From contig CBFFRP010000475.1 of NCBI GenBank assembly GCA_965644295.1, positions 62,001 through 126,000 on the forward strand: 64,000 bases of DNA, written 5' to 3'. Positions within the stretch are counted from its first letter, which is position 1, and every line of letters begins with the position of its first letter. This stretch comes from Paraphysomonas bandaiensis (taxonomy: Eukaryota; Chrysophyceae). The position numbers and the translations under genes were made by a program. The notes under the pieces were generated by a model. That model had not been told where the DNA came from and did no database searches. It saw only the letters and a list, made by a program, of their open reading frames with translations. Shown here one piece after another: positions 35,901 to 47,917 of this stretch.

Positions 35901-38900
35901 CCTTGGATCCAGATATATCTAGGGGTAGTGAGTCACATGGCCCGATCTGAGAAGGTGATATAATCGATAATGTGGGAACAAGAGGCGTTTGCGGAGCATG
36001 TATTCTGATAGAGGTCAATGAATTAAACTGCCACGTACTACACGCAGGACCGTTATTTAGCACTTTACATTTAGCTCGAATCTTATTCGCTTGCAGTGTA
36101 ATTACATCAGACACACCAACAACTCCACTCGCCCCAGGATATATCGACACTCTTGAATCATCAACCCATAAGCATCTCGTGTCCTTCTGAATACCCGGAA
36201 ACGAAAACACATCAATGCAGTTGAAATTATTGGTATATCCTGCACGATTGGTGGGTGCATCAAACAGCAGTGTTATCTTAGTTCCATCATTAGAAAAGGT
36301 CGCTGACATCAATACTGGAACCGCGGGTTCCGTATCAGCAGCAAGCACAGTGATAAAACTTGCAGGAGTATAGGAAATGACATAATCATTTGCTGATAAT
36401 CCCGACATTGTAAATGCCAAGTCATACACACCAGCGTTCTGGCGAATATACGCCACATACTCAACAGTAGATGAAGTGAAAACCACAGACGATGGGACAA
36501 ACGGATATACTGTTGAGTTTTGAAAGGCAGCCAACGATACATTCAAGTCATTGGGTACTACATCACCAGCATCGAGCTTCAATGCAACTGCCGTGTCTTC
36601 TACACTCGAGTACGAAGTCGCAATCAATTCAACATTTAAGGTTCGACAGCATGCCGTCCTTGCCGCTGACTTGGTCCCACGCATTAGATCATAATCCATT
36701 GGTGTATCTAGTGCAGAGTACGTAGCACAGTATACATCATAATCTGAAGACGCAATTAAACCCTCGATGATAAACGACACAGTCGTGGAAGTTATCGATA
36801 TCAAATCATTGCGAAGAAGAAGAGTATCAACAGTAGACGGAACAAATGAATTCGATGCTAAGTACGCTGAGCAAACGAGAGATCCTTCCGGTACATCGAC
36901 AGCCACTGTGGCTGTAATCGAGTTAGTTGTGCTGGATACAGTTACGCTCAATATATCAGATGCCACTGATAACTCGGTAAATTCTATCTGCAATATGTTT
37001 AATATCGTAGGAAACAGGGGGGTTTCAACCTCATTACATGGACTATCGTATATGATCGCAGATGGTTTAACAGTTGATGGCGTGCATGGAGAGGCAGTAC
37101 AGTTCGCACACAGGAATGCAGAAGTCAGGCTCCCACAACGGCCCACCATCCAACTCGTATCATGACACTTGAAAGATATGGATGAAGACACGGTTGCCTT
37201 GGACACTGACATAAGTGTAGTCACAATATCAGCAGCAGTTGCACTATCGTTACAAGTCACAGTCACTGATTCCAGGTCAGCTGAATAGTCTACTGTCGAT
37301 ATCATACTGAGAGTAGAAGCTGTATAGGTAATCAACGCTGTCGCAATATCGTCATTGACGAAAACTTCCCACTCGCCACATGTGCCATACCCGCGTTCAC
37401 CTTTGACTACTAAGCTCGCAAAGGTACTTCTCGCTCCCAGATCAATGCCATTGATATATGCATCATATTTCTCTTTCCACAGAGTCAAGAATGATATCGA
37501 CGGAGATAGAGAAGGTACAAGTGTAGGACTCATGGAGAGTGTTGGTGGTAAAGTTGGATAGTGAGTAACTGTAGGAACTGGCGCGCATGTTGGTCGGTAT
37601 GTTGGAAATGATGTCGGTACCTTAGTAGGAATATTAGTAGGTGAAAACGTGGGAAATCCTGTAGGCGATGTTGTTGGTTTCGATGATGGCACTGAGGTGG
37701 GAGTGGAGCTTGGATCGCAAGTGGGACCGTACGTGGGTTGCCTAGTCGGCTCCCCACTTGGCTGCGAACTCGGAACTCCTGTTGGTATAGCGGATGGTAT
37801 GCTAGAAGGTTGACTGGTAGGCGAGGCACTAGGACAAGATGAAGGCTGTCCAGAAGGAATAGTTGATGGCAGGGTTGTCGGTTCACCAGATGGTCTACAA
37901 CTTGGTTGACCTGTAGGCAACCCCGTAGGCTGACTGGAAGGTTCACTCGTGGGTTGGCTAGTGGGTTCCCCTGAAGGCTGAGCACTAGGCTGACCAGAAG
38001 GTTCACCAGTGGGTTGGCCAGAGGGTTCCCCTGAAGGCTGCCCAGAAGGCTTACCTGTAGGTTCTCCAGAAGGTTGAGCACTAGGCTGTCCAGAAGGTTC
38101 GCCAGTGGGTTCCCCTGAAGGTTGAGCACTAGGCTGACCAGAGGGTTCACCAGTGGGTTGGCCAGAGGGCTTCCCAGAAGGTTGGGCGCTAGGTTCACCT
38201 GTAGGTTGGCCAGTGGGTTCCCGTGAAGGCTGGCTGGAAGGTTCGCCAGTGGGTTGTCCGGAAGGCTTACCTGTAGGTTCTCCAGAAGGTTCGCCAGTGG
38301 GTTCCCCTGAAGGTTGAGCACTAGGCTGACCAGAAGGTTCACCAGTGGGTTGGCCAGAGGGCTTCCCAGAAGGTTGGGCGCTAGGTTCACCTGTAGGTTG
38401 GCCAGTGGGTGCCCCTGAAGGCTGGCTGGAAGGTTCGCCAGTGGGTTGTCCTGTAGGTTCTCCAGAAGGCTGAGCACTTGGTAGTCCAGAAGGTTGGCCT
38501 GTGGGTTCCCCTGAAGGTTGAGCACTAGGCTGACCAGAAGGTTGGCCAGTGGGTTGACAAGTGGGCTTCCCAGAAGGCTGAGCACTAGGTTCCCCTGAAG
38601 GCTGACCAGAAGGCTGGCTGGTAGGTTCACCAGTGGGTTGTCCTGTAGGTTCTCCAGAAGGTTGAGCACTAGGCTGTCCAGAAGGTTCGCCAGTGGGTTG
38701 GCCAGTGGGCTTCCCAGAAGGTTGGGCGCTAGGTTCCCCTGAAGGCTGACCAGAAGGCTGGCTGGTAGGTTCACCAGTGGGTTGTCCTGTAGGTTCTCCA
38801 GAAGGTTGAGCACTAGGCTGTCCAGAAGGTTCGCCTGTGGGTTCCCCTGAAGGTTGAGCACTAGGCTGACCAGAAGGTTCGCCAGTGGGTTGGCCAGTGG

Positions 38901-41900
38901 GCTGACCAGAAGGTTGGGCGCTAGGTTCACCTGTAGGTTGACCAGTGGGTGCCCCTGAAGGCTGACCAGAAGGCTGGCTGGAAGGTTCACCAGTGGGTAG
39001 TCCTGTAGGTTCTCCAGAAGGTTGAGCACTAGGCTGTCCAGAAGGTTCGCCTGTGGGTTCCCCTGAAGGTTGAGCACTAGGCTGACCAGAAGGTTCACCA
39101 GTGGGTTGGCCAGAGGGCTTCCCAGAAGGTTGGGCGCTAGGTTCACCTGTAGGTTGGCCAGTGGGTGCCCCTGAAGGCAGTCCAGAAGGTTCGCCAGTGG
39201 GTTGTCCTGTAGGTTGAGCACTAGGCTGACCAGAAGGTTCACCAGTGGGTTGGCCAGTGGGCTTCCCAGAAGGTTGGGCGCTAGGTTCACCTGTAGGTTG
39301 GCCAGTGGGTGCCCCTGAAGGCAGTCCAGAAGGTTCGCCAGTGGGTTGTCCTGTAGGTTGAGCACTAGGCTGACCAGAAGGTTCACCAGTGGGTTGGCCA
39401 GTGGGCTTCCCAGAAGGTTGGGCGCTAGGTTCACCTGTAGGTTGGCCAGTGGGTTCCCCTGAAGGTTGACCAGAAGGTTCGCCAGTGGGTTCCCCTGAAG
39501 GTTGAGCACTAGGCTGACCAGAAGGTTCACCAGTGGGTTGGCCAGTGGGCTTCCCAGAAGGTTGGGCGCTAGGTTCACCTGTAGGTTGGCCAGTGGGTGC
39601 CCCTGAAGGTTGACCAGAAGGCTGGCTGGAAGGTTCGCCAGTGGGTTGTCCTGTAGGTTCTCCAGAAGGCTGAGCACTAGGCTGACCAGAAGGTTCCCCA
39701 GTGGGTTGGCCAGTGGGCTTCCCAGAAGGTTGGGCGCTAGGTTCACCTGTAGGTTGGCCAGTGGGTTTCCCTGAAGGCTGACCAGAAGGCTGGCTGGAAG
39801 GTTCACCAGTGGGTAGTCCTGTAGGTTCTCCAGAAGGCTGAGCACTTGGTAGTCCAGAAGGTTGGCCAGTGGGTTGTCCTGTAGGCCGAGCACTAGGCTG
39901 ACCAGAAGGTTCACCAGTGGGTTGCCCTGTAGGTTCTCCAGAAGGCTGAGCACTTGGTAGTCCAGAAGGTTCACCAGTAGTAGGTTGGCCAGTAGGTTCC
40001 CCTGAAGGCCGAGCACTTGGTAGTCCAGAAGGTTCACCAGTGGGTTGGCCAGTAGGTTCCCCTGAAGGCCGAGCACTAGGCTGACCAGAAGGTTCACCAC
40101 TGGGTTCGCAAGTGGGCTCCCCAGAAGGATGACCAGAAGGTTGGCCAGTGGGTTCCCGTGAAGGCTGAGCACTAGGTTGTCCAGAAGGTTCACATGTGGG
40201 TTGGCCAGAGGGTTTCCCTGAAGGTTGTCCAGTAGGTTCACCTGTAGGTTGGCCAGTAGGTTCCCCTGTAGGCTGAGCAGAAGGTTCACAGGTGGGTTGG
40301 CTAGTGGGTTCCCCTGAAGGCTGTCCGGAAGGTTCGCCCGTAGGTTGCCCTGAAGGTTGACCGGTAGGCTGACTAGAAGGTTCACCAGTGGGTTCTCTTG
40401 AAGGCTGAGCACTTGGTAGTCCGGAAGGCTCGCCTGTGGGCTCCCCAGAAGGTTTGCCCGTGGGTTGGCCCGTAGGTTTCCCTGCAGGCTGTCCAGTAGG
40501 TTTCCCTGAAGGTTGCCCAGTGGGTTGCCTAGTGGGTTCTGCTGAAGGCCGAGCACTAGGCTGACCAGAAGGTTCTCCAGTGGGTTGTCCTGTGGGTTCC
40601 CCAGAAGGATGACCAGAAGGTTCCCCTGAAGGCTGTCCAGACGGCTCCCCAGTGGGTTGGCTACTGGGTTCTCTAGAAGGCTGACGACTAGGTTGTCCAG
40701 AAGGTTGGTTTGTGGGTTCCCCAGAAGGCTGACCTGAAGGCTCACCAGTGGGTTCCCGAGAAGGCAGCCCAGAGGGATAACTCGTTGGAACACTTGTAGG
40801 CTGACAAGAAGGTTCAAATGTGGGTTGTCCTGTCGGTTGACTACTAGGAGTACCAGAAGGAGCATTTGTTGGTTGACCTGTTGGCTGTGCGGTGGGTTGA
40901 ATGGCATGAAAATACAATATATCATTCAAAGGTGATTCGTTTCCTTTACCTCCCAAAGACCACATTTCATTCTCTAGCACAATAATCGCATGTTCATATC
41001 GATTGTGAAAAGAATTCGTCGAGTCGGTAGCTAATACCCATGTGGTTTCATTATAAGAGTACCACATATCATTCAAAAGAGACGATTGATTGTCCCTACC
41101 ACCAACGACCCACATTTTGCCGTCGAAAACAACACTGCTGTGAAACTCTCGATTACTCCATGGTGCGTGCGAAGTCACACTTTGCCAATTTGCTCCATCA
41201 ACAGAGCGCCATACGTCATTCATAACACCACTACTTTGAGTATAGCCACCAGCAATCCACATATTACTTTCATATACCGTCATTGAGTGACCATAACGAC
41301 CATTCCAAGGAGCGTTGGTGACGGACAATATCCACGTCGAACCGTTAGTAGAATGCCAAACATCACTTCCAAAATTTGTACCACTCTTGCCACCAGTGAC
41401 CCATATTTTATCATTGAATACAGCACTGGCGTGATGGAACCGAGCACTCCACGAAGCCGACGCAGTTGCTCTCTCCCATGCTGATCCGTTTGTTGAGAAC
41501 CAAACATCATTCATTTCGTGGGAAGAATATCCACCCAATATCCATATTTTATTGCCATATACGACACTGCTATGGCCATACCGACCACCCCAATTAGCAG
41601 TTTGAGTAGAAAGTGTCCACTCGTTTCCATTTGGAGAGGACCACACATCTTTCAAGTTCTTGCTAGAAATGTTTCTACCACCCAACACCCACATTTTGTT
41701 TTCAAAAACAACACTCGTATGGCCGTATCGAGCACTCCATGAAGCCGCATCTGTTAACTGTTCCCATCCTGAAAATAATGAATAAATGAGGCGTCTCAAA
41801 GTGAAAAGGAGCTCAATTTACCCGTCGACATATATAGGGTCCGTTTTCTATTGTTCTCGCCATCAATAGTAGTAGTTGCGGCATCGAAATACTGGTCCTC

Positions 41901-42309
41901 GGCTCCGCGCAGAGTAAATATATTATCATAGGACAATCTGGAGAAGACTACAGCATAATATCATGTTAAACAACTGTATATTTCATCGTATAAATAGGAA
42001 CTTTCGTTCACGTACAAAACAAGCGAGTGGGACATCAATCGACTTTATCTAACCTGATTCCCTGACAATTTCCTGTTTCGGATGATCCATATAAAAAGGT
42101 GATATTTCAGTTGTTGACGAGACCTTCAAAGACAAAAATATTAAATAATACAGCACAGGTATTTGGATTACCTCCATATCGTTGTCGTTATATCCATCGG
42201 ACAGCTCACGTGAAGGAAACATACATAACGCCAACATAATGACAAGAATGAACAAACACACGTGAGCATTCGATAGTACCCCACGAGACAACAGTACCAA
42301 TGAATACAT
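29913..42309 (-). CDS. Gene C: Kelch-propeller, PT-stalk, REJ/polycystin-like membrane protein (five exons)
   Basis: A predicted 4,044-residue paralogue with its own N-terminus. Exons: 42309-42172, 42123-42054, 41947-41822, 41768-31731 and 31675-29913. All junctions are GT-AG and phases agree, so the joined frame is open throughout. Exon 1 gives a signal peptide (hydrophobic VCLFILVIMLALCMF, residues 17-31). Exon 4 starts in GWEQLTDAASWSARYGHTS and encodes six Kelch repeats (YGHTSVVF..KMWVLGG type, residues ~112-395), expected to fold as a six-bladed propeller. A PTGQ/PSGE stalk runs to ~1538. The shared module begins at 1539: Cys-rich and FNIII-like, REJ, EGF-like, GPS-like with RQRRR, seven or so membrane segments. 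A small deletion relative to B ends the protein at ...EIQWEDDF, removing the FLCH tail. It is likely an adhesion or recognition receptor whose Kelch head differs from its neighbours. Confidence 0.88.
31676..31730 (-). other. 55-nt intron of gene C (last intron)
   Basis: Same donor, acceptor, length and phase as in genes A and B. Confidence 0.92.
37500..40905 (-). repeat. (PTGQ/PSGE/PSAQ) stalk of gene C
   Basis: About 280 PTxx/PSxx units of 12 nt, with frequent PSAQPSGEPTGQPTGE and PSGAPTGQ blocks. The head-proximal end (GQPTFEPSCQPTSVPT, then SYPSG.PSREPTGEPS) is homologous to the same end of the gene A stalk, so A and C share stalk ancestry while B does not. Confidence 0.92.
41769..42171 (-). 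other. Three 5' introns of gene C with two small exons between them
   Basis: Intron 1 is 42171-42124 (48 nt, GTAATC...TTTGAAG, in frame if retained). Intron 2 is 42053-41948 (106 nt, GTTAGA...GCTGTAG). Intron 3 is 41821-41769 (53 nt, GTAAAT...TTTTCAG). Spliced residues across the junctions read NDNDME-VSSTTEI, VRESV-FSRLSYDN and YMSTG-WEQLTDA. Intron 2 has the weakest donor, so the second exon is the least certain. Confidence 0.72.
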
Positions 42310-44387
42310 GCTGTAATAACAGTAAGTGGATATCTAAAAATATCAGACACGTCTAACGCTATTCCTAATAACAAACAGACAATACGATAGCAATCATTAA
42401 CTAAGAAATATGAAAATCTATCCAAGAAAGTACATCACTATTCTAAATATAAACAATCATGGATTACATGAGTCTCAACTTGCTTATTGATTGATAACTA
42501 GAACTAGAACACATGTGTATGTACAGCTATATAACATATCAGACACAGCAGTATGTCTGTATACCTTGGAGTGCGGTGACCTAAAACTGGTTATCAACCA
42601 CAACAGCACGCAGGTCGTAAACCTAAATAATTAGGAAATGTTGGAGTTTTTAGTTTCAATTCATCAAAACTGTCACAAATATAGAATAATATAGAACAAA
42701 AATTAACTTCGACAACAGACTCCATACCACCCTCACTTGGGGACTTTGTATTATAGATGTAAAAGTGCGGACTTTTTTTACAAATTGCTGATTACGTTGA
42801 ATATGTTACGAAGTTTTGACCCAAGAGAGAACCGAGCAAAGTGGTCGTTTTTTTCTTGCATATAAAAACCCATCGCCAAAACGACCAGTTGATAAACCGG
42901 CATATCTCGATATCCAATAATCATTTTTTCACTCCACCCCTACATGGTACACCACGCAGCGATTATCGCTCAATTCTCTCCCCGGTATGCATCATATGGC
43001 CATAACAACAACACAATAGAAAGAAATATGAAAATAAAGGTTCGATGAAGGACCATATGTCGGAATAACAGCTCCGAGGCTCCTAAAGCGGATTTAGTAT
43101 GATATAATAAATACATATATGTCATATGATCTAATGATGTCAATGAAGAGTATCCGTTGATACCATTTCGTGTATAAATAGGAGAGTATATTTCGAGTAT
43201 AATTTGGATTGTATTTTCTGTATACTTCTTTATTCATCATTACCAAGCCAGTTGCTTGACTGGCACTGCCAGTTGCTCGGTCGTAACATATATCTAACGT
43301 GATTTTGGCCTTATATAAAGCACTTTGAAATCCAAGAATGTCTCTTATTGGGGAGCCTGCGATTATGGGACCTTCGGCGGCACCTACAGCTTATTAACAA
43401 GGATAAATTTTGTGCTGAATGCTGAAGGCGAAACTCTGGTGATGTTATGTTCTTAGACTACTTAGAAGGGGATGAGTACAAGCTTATCGTATGTAGCGAG
43501 TCACAGAGATTTTAGAATAGAAAAACCTAGTACTACTTGTTCTAGTAGCTCCCTGCAATACATCCGATGCGGTAATTTATATAGATTTCTTCCATGCTGC
43601 ATTACTAATTATGATTTAGGTTATGTGGGATAGGGACTAGTCCATAGTCCATCGTCAAATTATTATCAGTGGAAGTGTATTTTTAGGACGCATTTCATAA
43701 TTGCATATTCGTCATTGCTCCTTATGCTCAATGGCATATGAACACAATGTCGACAGTTGAGAAAGCCAACACCACCATCTTAAGTGGAGTCCATAGTCGA
43801 CGTCGTATTGATTCCGAGAATAGAGAGCTTCAGAATGGGCTTTTATTCGTGCATGTCACAATATATGTTTGTTTTGTAATCAGAATACATGTAAGGTGGT
43901 GATAAAACAATATGTTGTTCATGTTGCATTCGAAGTGGTTGAGCCACCGTGTAAATTGGCATGGACACAGCATGCAATGAATTGCCAATGCCTCTCACTC
44001 TCAACCACTACGTGTATCTCTCATCTTCAACTTTGCAATAAGTTGATTGAAATCGCTGTTGATACTTGAGTTATCAAACTTTTGCGAGCGTCGATTCAAG
44101 TTCGCCAACATATCCTTAAGAATTGTTTCCATCAGTCCCTGTTACTGAAACAAGGCAAAGATGTCTGTATATCACTTCACCAAATCGTACCAGATCAACT
44201 CCATAGTTTGATGACAGCTACCCATCTCAATTGGAATGTCACAATATGCAAGACGTCGTCAAGGTGTCGTGGGACTGTCAGGGTTACATGGAATATTCAG
44301 TTGATACTAGGCTATCTACTTGTCACTACCAAAACAATTGTTATATCAAATATAATAATATTGATTACTGTAGTAATAGTGACGATA
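42310..44387. other. Intergenic upstream of gene C, no supported gene
   Basis: AT-rich, about 2.1 kb. Small frames on both strands lack domains or splice logic. The promoter of gene C should lie in the first few hundred bases, but it shares neither the 5' block nor the GTAAAAAAGGG element of genes A and B. A short imperfect palindrome (CCAGTTGCTTGACTGGCAC) is at about 43247. Confidence 0.45.
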
Positions 44388-44576
44388 TATATTGAAAGTC
44401 TTATTATTAGCAATAGGCGTTAAAAACCTGCACCAACTTAGTAGCTAGATGAATGCTAGACAAACTAGTTAGACCTCTACCCTTAACTAATCAGTACACA
44501 CTTATCCTACTATTTAACGCTACGGAAGCTGCTTGTGCGTCGCCGCAAGCACCAAGGTGCGACCACTTCCGCTCTG
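44388..44576 (-). mobile_element. Element X, isolated terminal ~190 bp
   Basis: Contains ATTGAAAGTCTT, AGCAATAGGCGTTAAAAACC, CCTACTATTTAACGCTAC and CGTCGCCGCAAGCACCAAGG, shared with 45139-45330 and, inverted, with 29130-29318. Only the terminal part is present, and it abuts the ~77-bp repeat at 44576. Confidence 0.7.
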
Positions 44577-44652
44577 AGTTCTTAAGGTGAACATCCCGGA
44601 TGCTTGACTTCAGCAGGCAGCACAATACCCCGGTTACCCTTCAGGTGGGCCC
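44576..44652. repeat. Dispersed ~77 bp repeat, copy 2
   Basis: Matches 1744-1821 in the same orientation with a handful of substitutions. It directly adjoins the isolated element X end. Confidence 0.7.
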
Positions 44653-45138
44653 ATTCCCGGATGCCTGTTTATTCGTCAGGGCCCAAAAACGTCTACACAA
44701 GTGACACTATTGGTGTCCCTTGTACCACACAAGCATTCGGCTATGAGTGGGCAGAAGCATATCTGCTGACTATGTTTAGTGACGATATAACTTTAGTGAA
44801 TGACAATGAATGATAAGAGATGTTGATCACCATTTTAATTGATTATGGAGTAAATTTAAGGCTCTGTTACTTAATTTCAATGATCAAAATCATATCAGAT
44901 TTGAATATTGCCGTCGACATAGTAAATGCAAGCGCTCACAGGTGATTGAACAGTACAACCCCACGGTGTTAAAATAGTGCAAGACATTCGAATATCTTTT
45001 GGAGCTCATTAAGTTGATGTCAGTTAATGGTATGTTGTAAAAAAAAACACGCTCAGTCCACTCCCACATACATTATGATGATAGAGGTATGGCACAACTG
45101 AGTCTTATTATGCTATCGTATTAGGCAGGAATACTATG
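44653..45138. other. Intergenic, nothing recognised
   Basis: About 490 bp of AT-rich DNA between two element X segments. No supported gene or repeat was seen. Confidence 0.4.
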
Positions 45139-46075
45139 TATTGAAAGTCTTTTTATTTAGCAATAGGCGTTAAAAACCTGTGCCAATATAATGGCTAGTT
45201 GAATGCTAGACATACTAGTTAGACCTCTACCCATAACTAATCAGCACAAATTCCATTATCCTACTATTTAACGCTACAGAAGCTGCTTGTGCGTCGCCGC
45301 AAGCACCAAGGTGCGACCACTTCCGTTTTTGATGTTGATTGCGAGTTTCGCCATTGTCGTGTGTCCTAGGACTCACCGGCGCTATATGATAGATGTGTAT
45401 GTAGGGGACACGTTGTGCAACGTACAGCATGACAAGTGAAAGCAGTGATCTAAGTCTACTACTACAACACTGGAACTAATAAGACTACACATACATTGTG
45501 TGCAATTTGCATCGGGGACTGCCTTATGTACCTCACGGCAACCAGGGGAACACAGTACTATACCCTGCTTATATTGGCGATCTGGTGGCCTTCCTTTAGG
45601 CATTGTGCCAAGTGGCTCGGAGGTATGTGGATGAAGGTCTTGCAAAAGGTTATGGCCTACTGTGAAGAAGCGTCGAAATCGACTCTTTTGCTGTCTTAGC
45701 CAACGGTAGAGAGCACATGCAAGAGAGTGTATAGCTGGACAGGGGTGGGATATGAGGGTCATCCGGTGTGTCCAGCAACAGGGAGTCGAGAGGGAGTGTG
45801 ATGGTGCAAAAGAGGCAACATCTGATTGAGGAGAGTGGGACTGCGCAACAGAACTAAGTCTGCCAAGGTCGGGTACTCTGATAGACCTATGCACGAGATG
45901 ATGATGATGATGGTCTGGAGGAGACACTCGGACGTCCTCAGCTGCCCTTGTTAGTGTCTGTGTTGGTGCAGGGGGGTACAGGCTGAGGCATAGAGTGTGT
46001 GTGGAAGGAAGATGACGGCAAGGTATCAGAGACGGAGGGAGGGGAGATGGTTTGTCTGGAGGTTCTCGAGGAGGA
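45139..46075 (-). mobile_element. Unidentified mobile element X, copy 2
   Basis: Inverted relative of 28480-29318. Read on the minus strand, one frame covers a longer stretch (about 45927-45382) and includes RLRQQKSRFRRFFTVGHN, GTMPKGRPPDRQ and PGCREVHKAVPDANCTQCMC. The Cys pattern CX2CXC is kept in both copies, though the frames around it differ. This copy has fewer disruptions than copy 1. No known enzyme motif was recognised. Confidence 0.6.
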
Positions 46076-46820
46076 GGTAGAGTGTAGGAGTACTATGAAT
46101 ACACATGTGCTTGAAAACCCGCCTATACCAGTGATTCGAAATTCAATCAACCTGTGATTTTCATCCACACACCATAGATGATGAGGCCCGGTGGGTGACT
46201 ACATTATCTAGATTTACCCGATGAATATCTCTGGACACTACTCTAAGCCACACATGCGAAAACCATTGTTTCCCCTCTGTCAGGATGATATCTTATCCTC
46301 TATCAATGAATCTAATTTATGGTAGTACGAGAAGATTTTGTGACAATAGTTCTACTTATGTCCTTGTTGCTGATGAGATGTTGTAGAAAATATTGGCGAC
46401 CCTAATACACCTAAACAACAACAAAGCTATACAATGACATTGTAGTATGACTGGTTTTGAAGTTATATCAATGTTTTCTTTAAAATGGTTCTAATAGACA
46501 CAAATATAATGGCAGCCATAAACGCATGGCGCTACTCCCACATAATGTTCTGCGCATGGGGCTCCAGTTTAAGACCTCTAACTACAAATTTCAAAAATAG
46601 AATTAATTAAAAGGCTAACTATATTTCAGATAGCAGTGTGTTTCAAAAGACAACGTCCAAAACCTAGAATGTCATAACCAGTCGTACTTTCAAGTATATA
46701 AATACATATCAACCGTAACCATCAGAAATCGAAAGACGCTGCCGTAAAAATAGCACTGTGAACATCTACCATAGATATAGAAGTAACAACGCATCCAGTC
46801 TATTCACGAACAGAGTAAAT
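46076..46820. other. Intergenic, nothing recognised
   Basis: AT-rich, no gene or repeat supported. Confidence 0.4.
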
Positions 46821-47192
46821 CTACAATGTATTCTCTTGCACATTGGCAGAAACTTCTGACTTCGAAGCAGGTTTGAATACAGGCAATGGCTTCGTATTCC
46901 CTGTAGCTCTAGAGCCGTGAGTTGTGTGACCAGGAGGTGCTGTTGCAGGCTTCTTTCTAAAACAAAAGCAACCACTCTGTACCTCTTCCTGACTAACTTT
47001 GGCTTCGAGCTGCCTGTCTAACTGCCGACTTTTCATTTCTGCAATCTACGATAGCAGTTAGAAGGCGTGATCAAGAAAAACGCCTATGCAGAATACCTGA
47101 GCCCTAATCTCTACATTTTCATCTTTAAGCGCTTTGGTCTGCTCTCGCAAAAGCTGAACCTCTTTGATAAGAATTTGTAGTTGTGCTTCCAT
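46821..47192 (-). CDS. Small two-exon coiled-coil protein
   Basis: Predicted 106 residues. Exon 1 is 47192-47097 (32 codons: MEAQLQILIKEVQLLREQ, then TKALKDENVEIRAQ). Exon 2 is 47045-46821 and continues IAEMKSRQLDRQLEAKVSQE. The 51-nt intron (47096-47046) starts GTATTC, ends ATCGTAG and contains CTTCTAAC, a good branch site; the frame is kept across it. Residues 1-60 have the heptad pattern of a coiled coil. The rest is polar, with a CFCFRKK basic patch and a Pro/Thr-rich end. No known family was recognised. It may be an independent gene or cargo of the neighbouring transposon region. Confidence 0.55.
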
Positions 47193-47917
47193 TATACACG
47201 ATGCCGTGTAACTGATGCTGTGCCAGAGTTATCAACAACAGAAATAAGACGAATAACTCCTATATCTTTGCTCGCTTCAAAACAGTATCCGCAAAAACTC
47301 TTTGTAGCGAGTGGGAGTAATGATTGCTGTTATGTGTTGCAATCCAACCAAGCTGTAATTGCACGCACCTGCAGTCAAGTTTGCACAAGTACATCTCTGG
47401 ATACGGTGGCATTGGACTCTATAGGGTCGAATACGGTGCCCCTACAACATCCTACAGGCACTATGGATATACTGATATACAGCAGTATACCTATACAGTG
47501 TGGTGAGCGATATCCGGTATCCGGATATGCCTGACAGCAAGTGTCCCTAGATATTTCATCATATGAAGATAATCTTTTCTGCACGTTCATATGACGGTAA
47601 TCTATTCTGCATATAATATACGAAGATTATCTTCTCTGCATCTTCATCACATGCACTGATATATAGGGATCTGGTGTGTGCAGTTTTGGTACAGGTAAGA
47701 CTACTGTATTATATGGAGGCGTTTTTCGACAAAGCGGACCAGTGCGGTCCCACTTCTTTTTTTTGTGTTGATGTTTTCGTATGGAACATGTGTGTAGAGC
47801 TTTGAAATTGTTGTCAAAATGACAACAATTTCTATTAAGGAGCCAAGCGCCATACACATATATATAGAGAATAAAAAGTGTGTATTATTGTAGCGTAGAC
47901 CCGTATTGTTGAGCTTG
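47193..47917. other. Intergenic left flank of transposase-like gene
   Basis: No gene is supported. Contains tandem GAAGATAATCTT-type words (47560-47645), one arm of a ~40-bp inverted repeat pair (47717-47755; partner 53980-54042) and a hairpin at 47804-47832. A TATA-like run (ATATATATAGAG) at ~47860 precedes the ATG at 47918. Confidence 0.5.
47804..47832. repeat. Perfect 13-bp inverted repeat (hairpin)
   Basis: GAAATTGTTGTCA, AAA spacer, TGACAACAATTTC. It lies about 85 bp upstream of the ATG at 47918. The function is unknown; it could be a regulatory site or part of a transposon end. Confidence 0.8.

Noticed and set aside
41769-41799. Start of gene C at MRRLIYSLFSG
   Set aside because: These codons lie in a predicted intron ending TTATTTTCAG. 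The Kelch region joins in frame to upstream exons with a signal peptide.
42168-42425. An 85-codon minus frame overlapping the first exon of gene C
   Set aside because: It is in another frame from the spliced gene, has no clear donor that keeps it open, and overlaps the better-supported signal-peptide exon.
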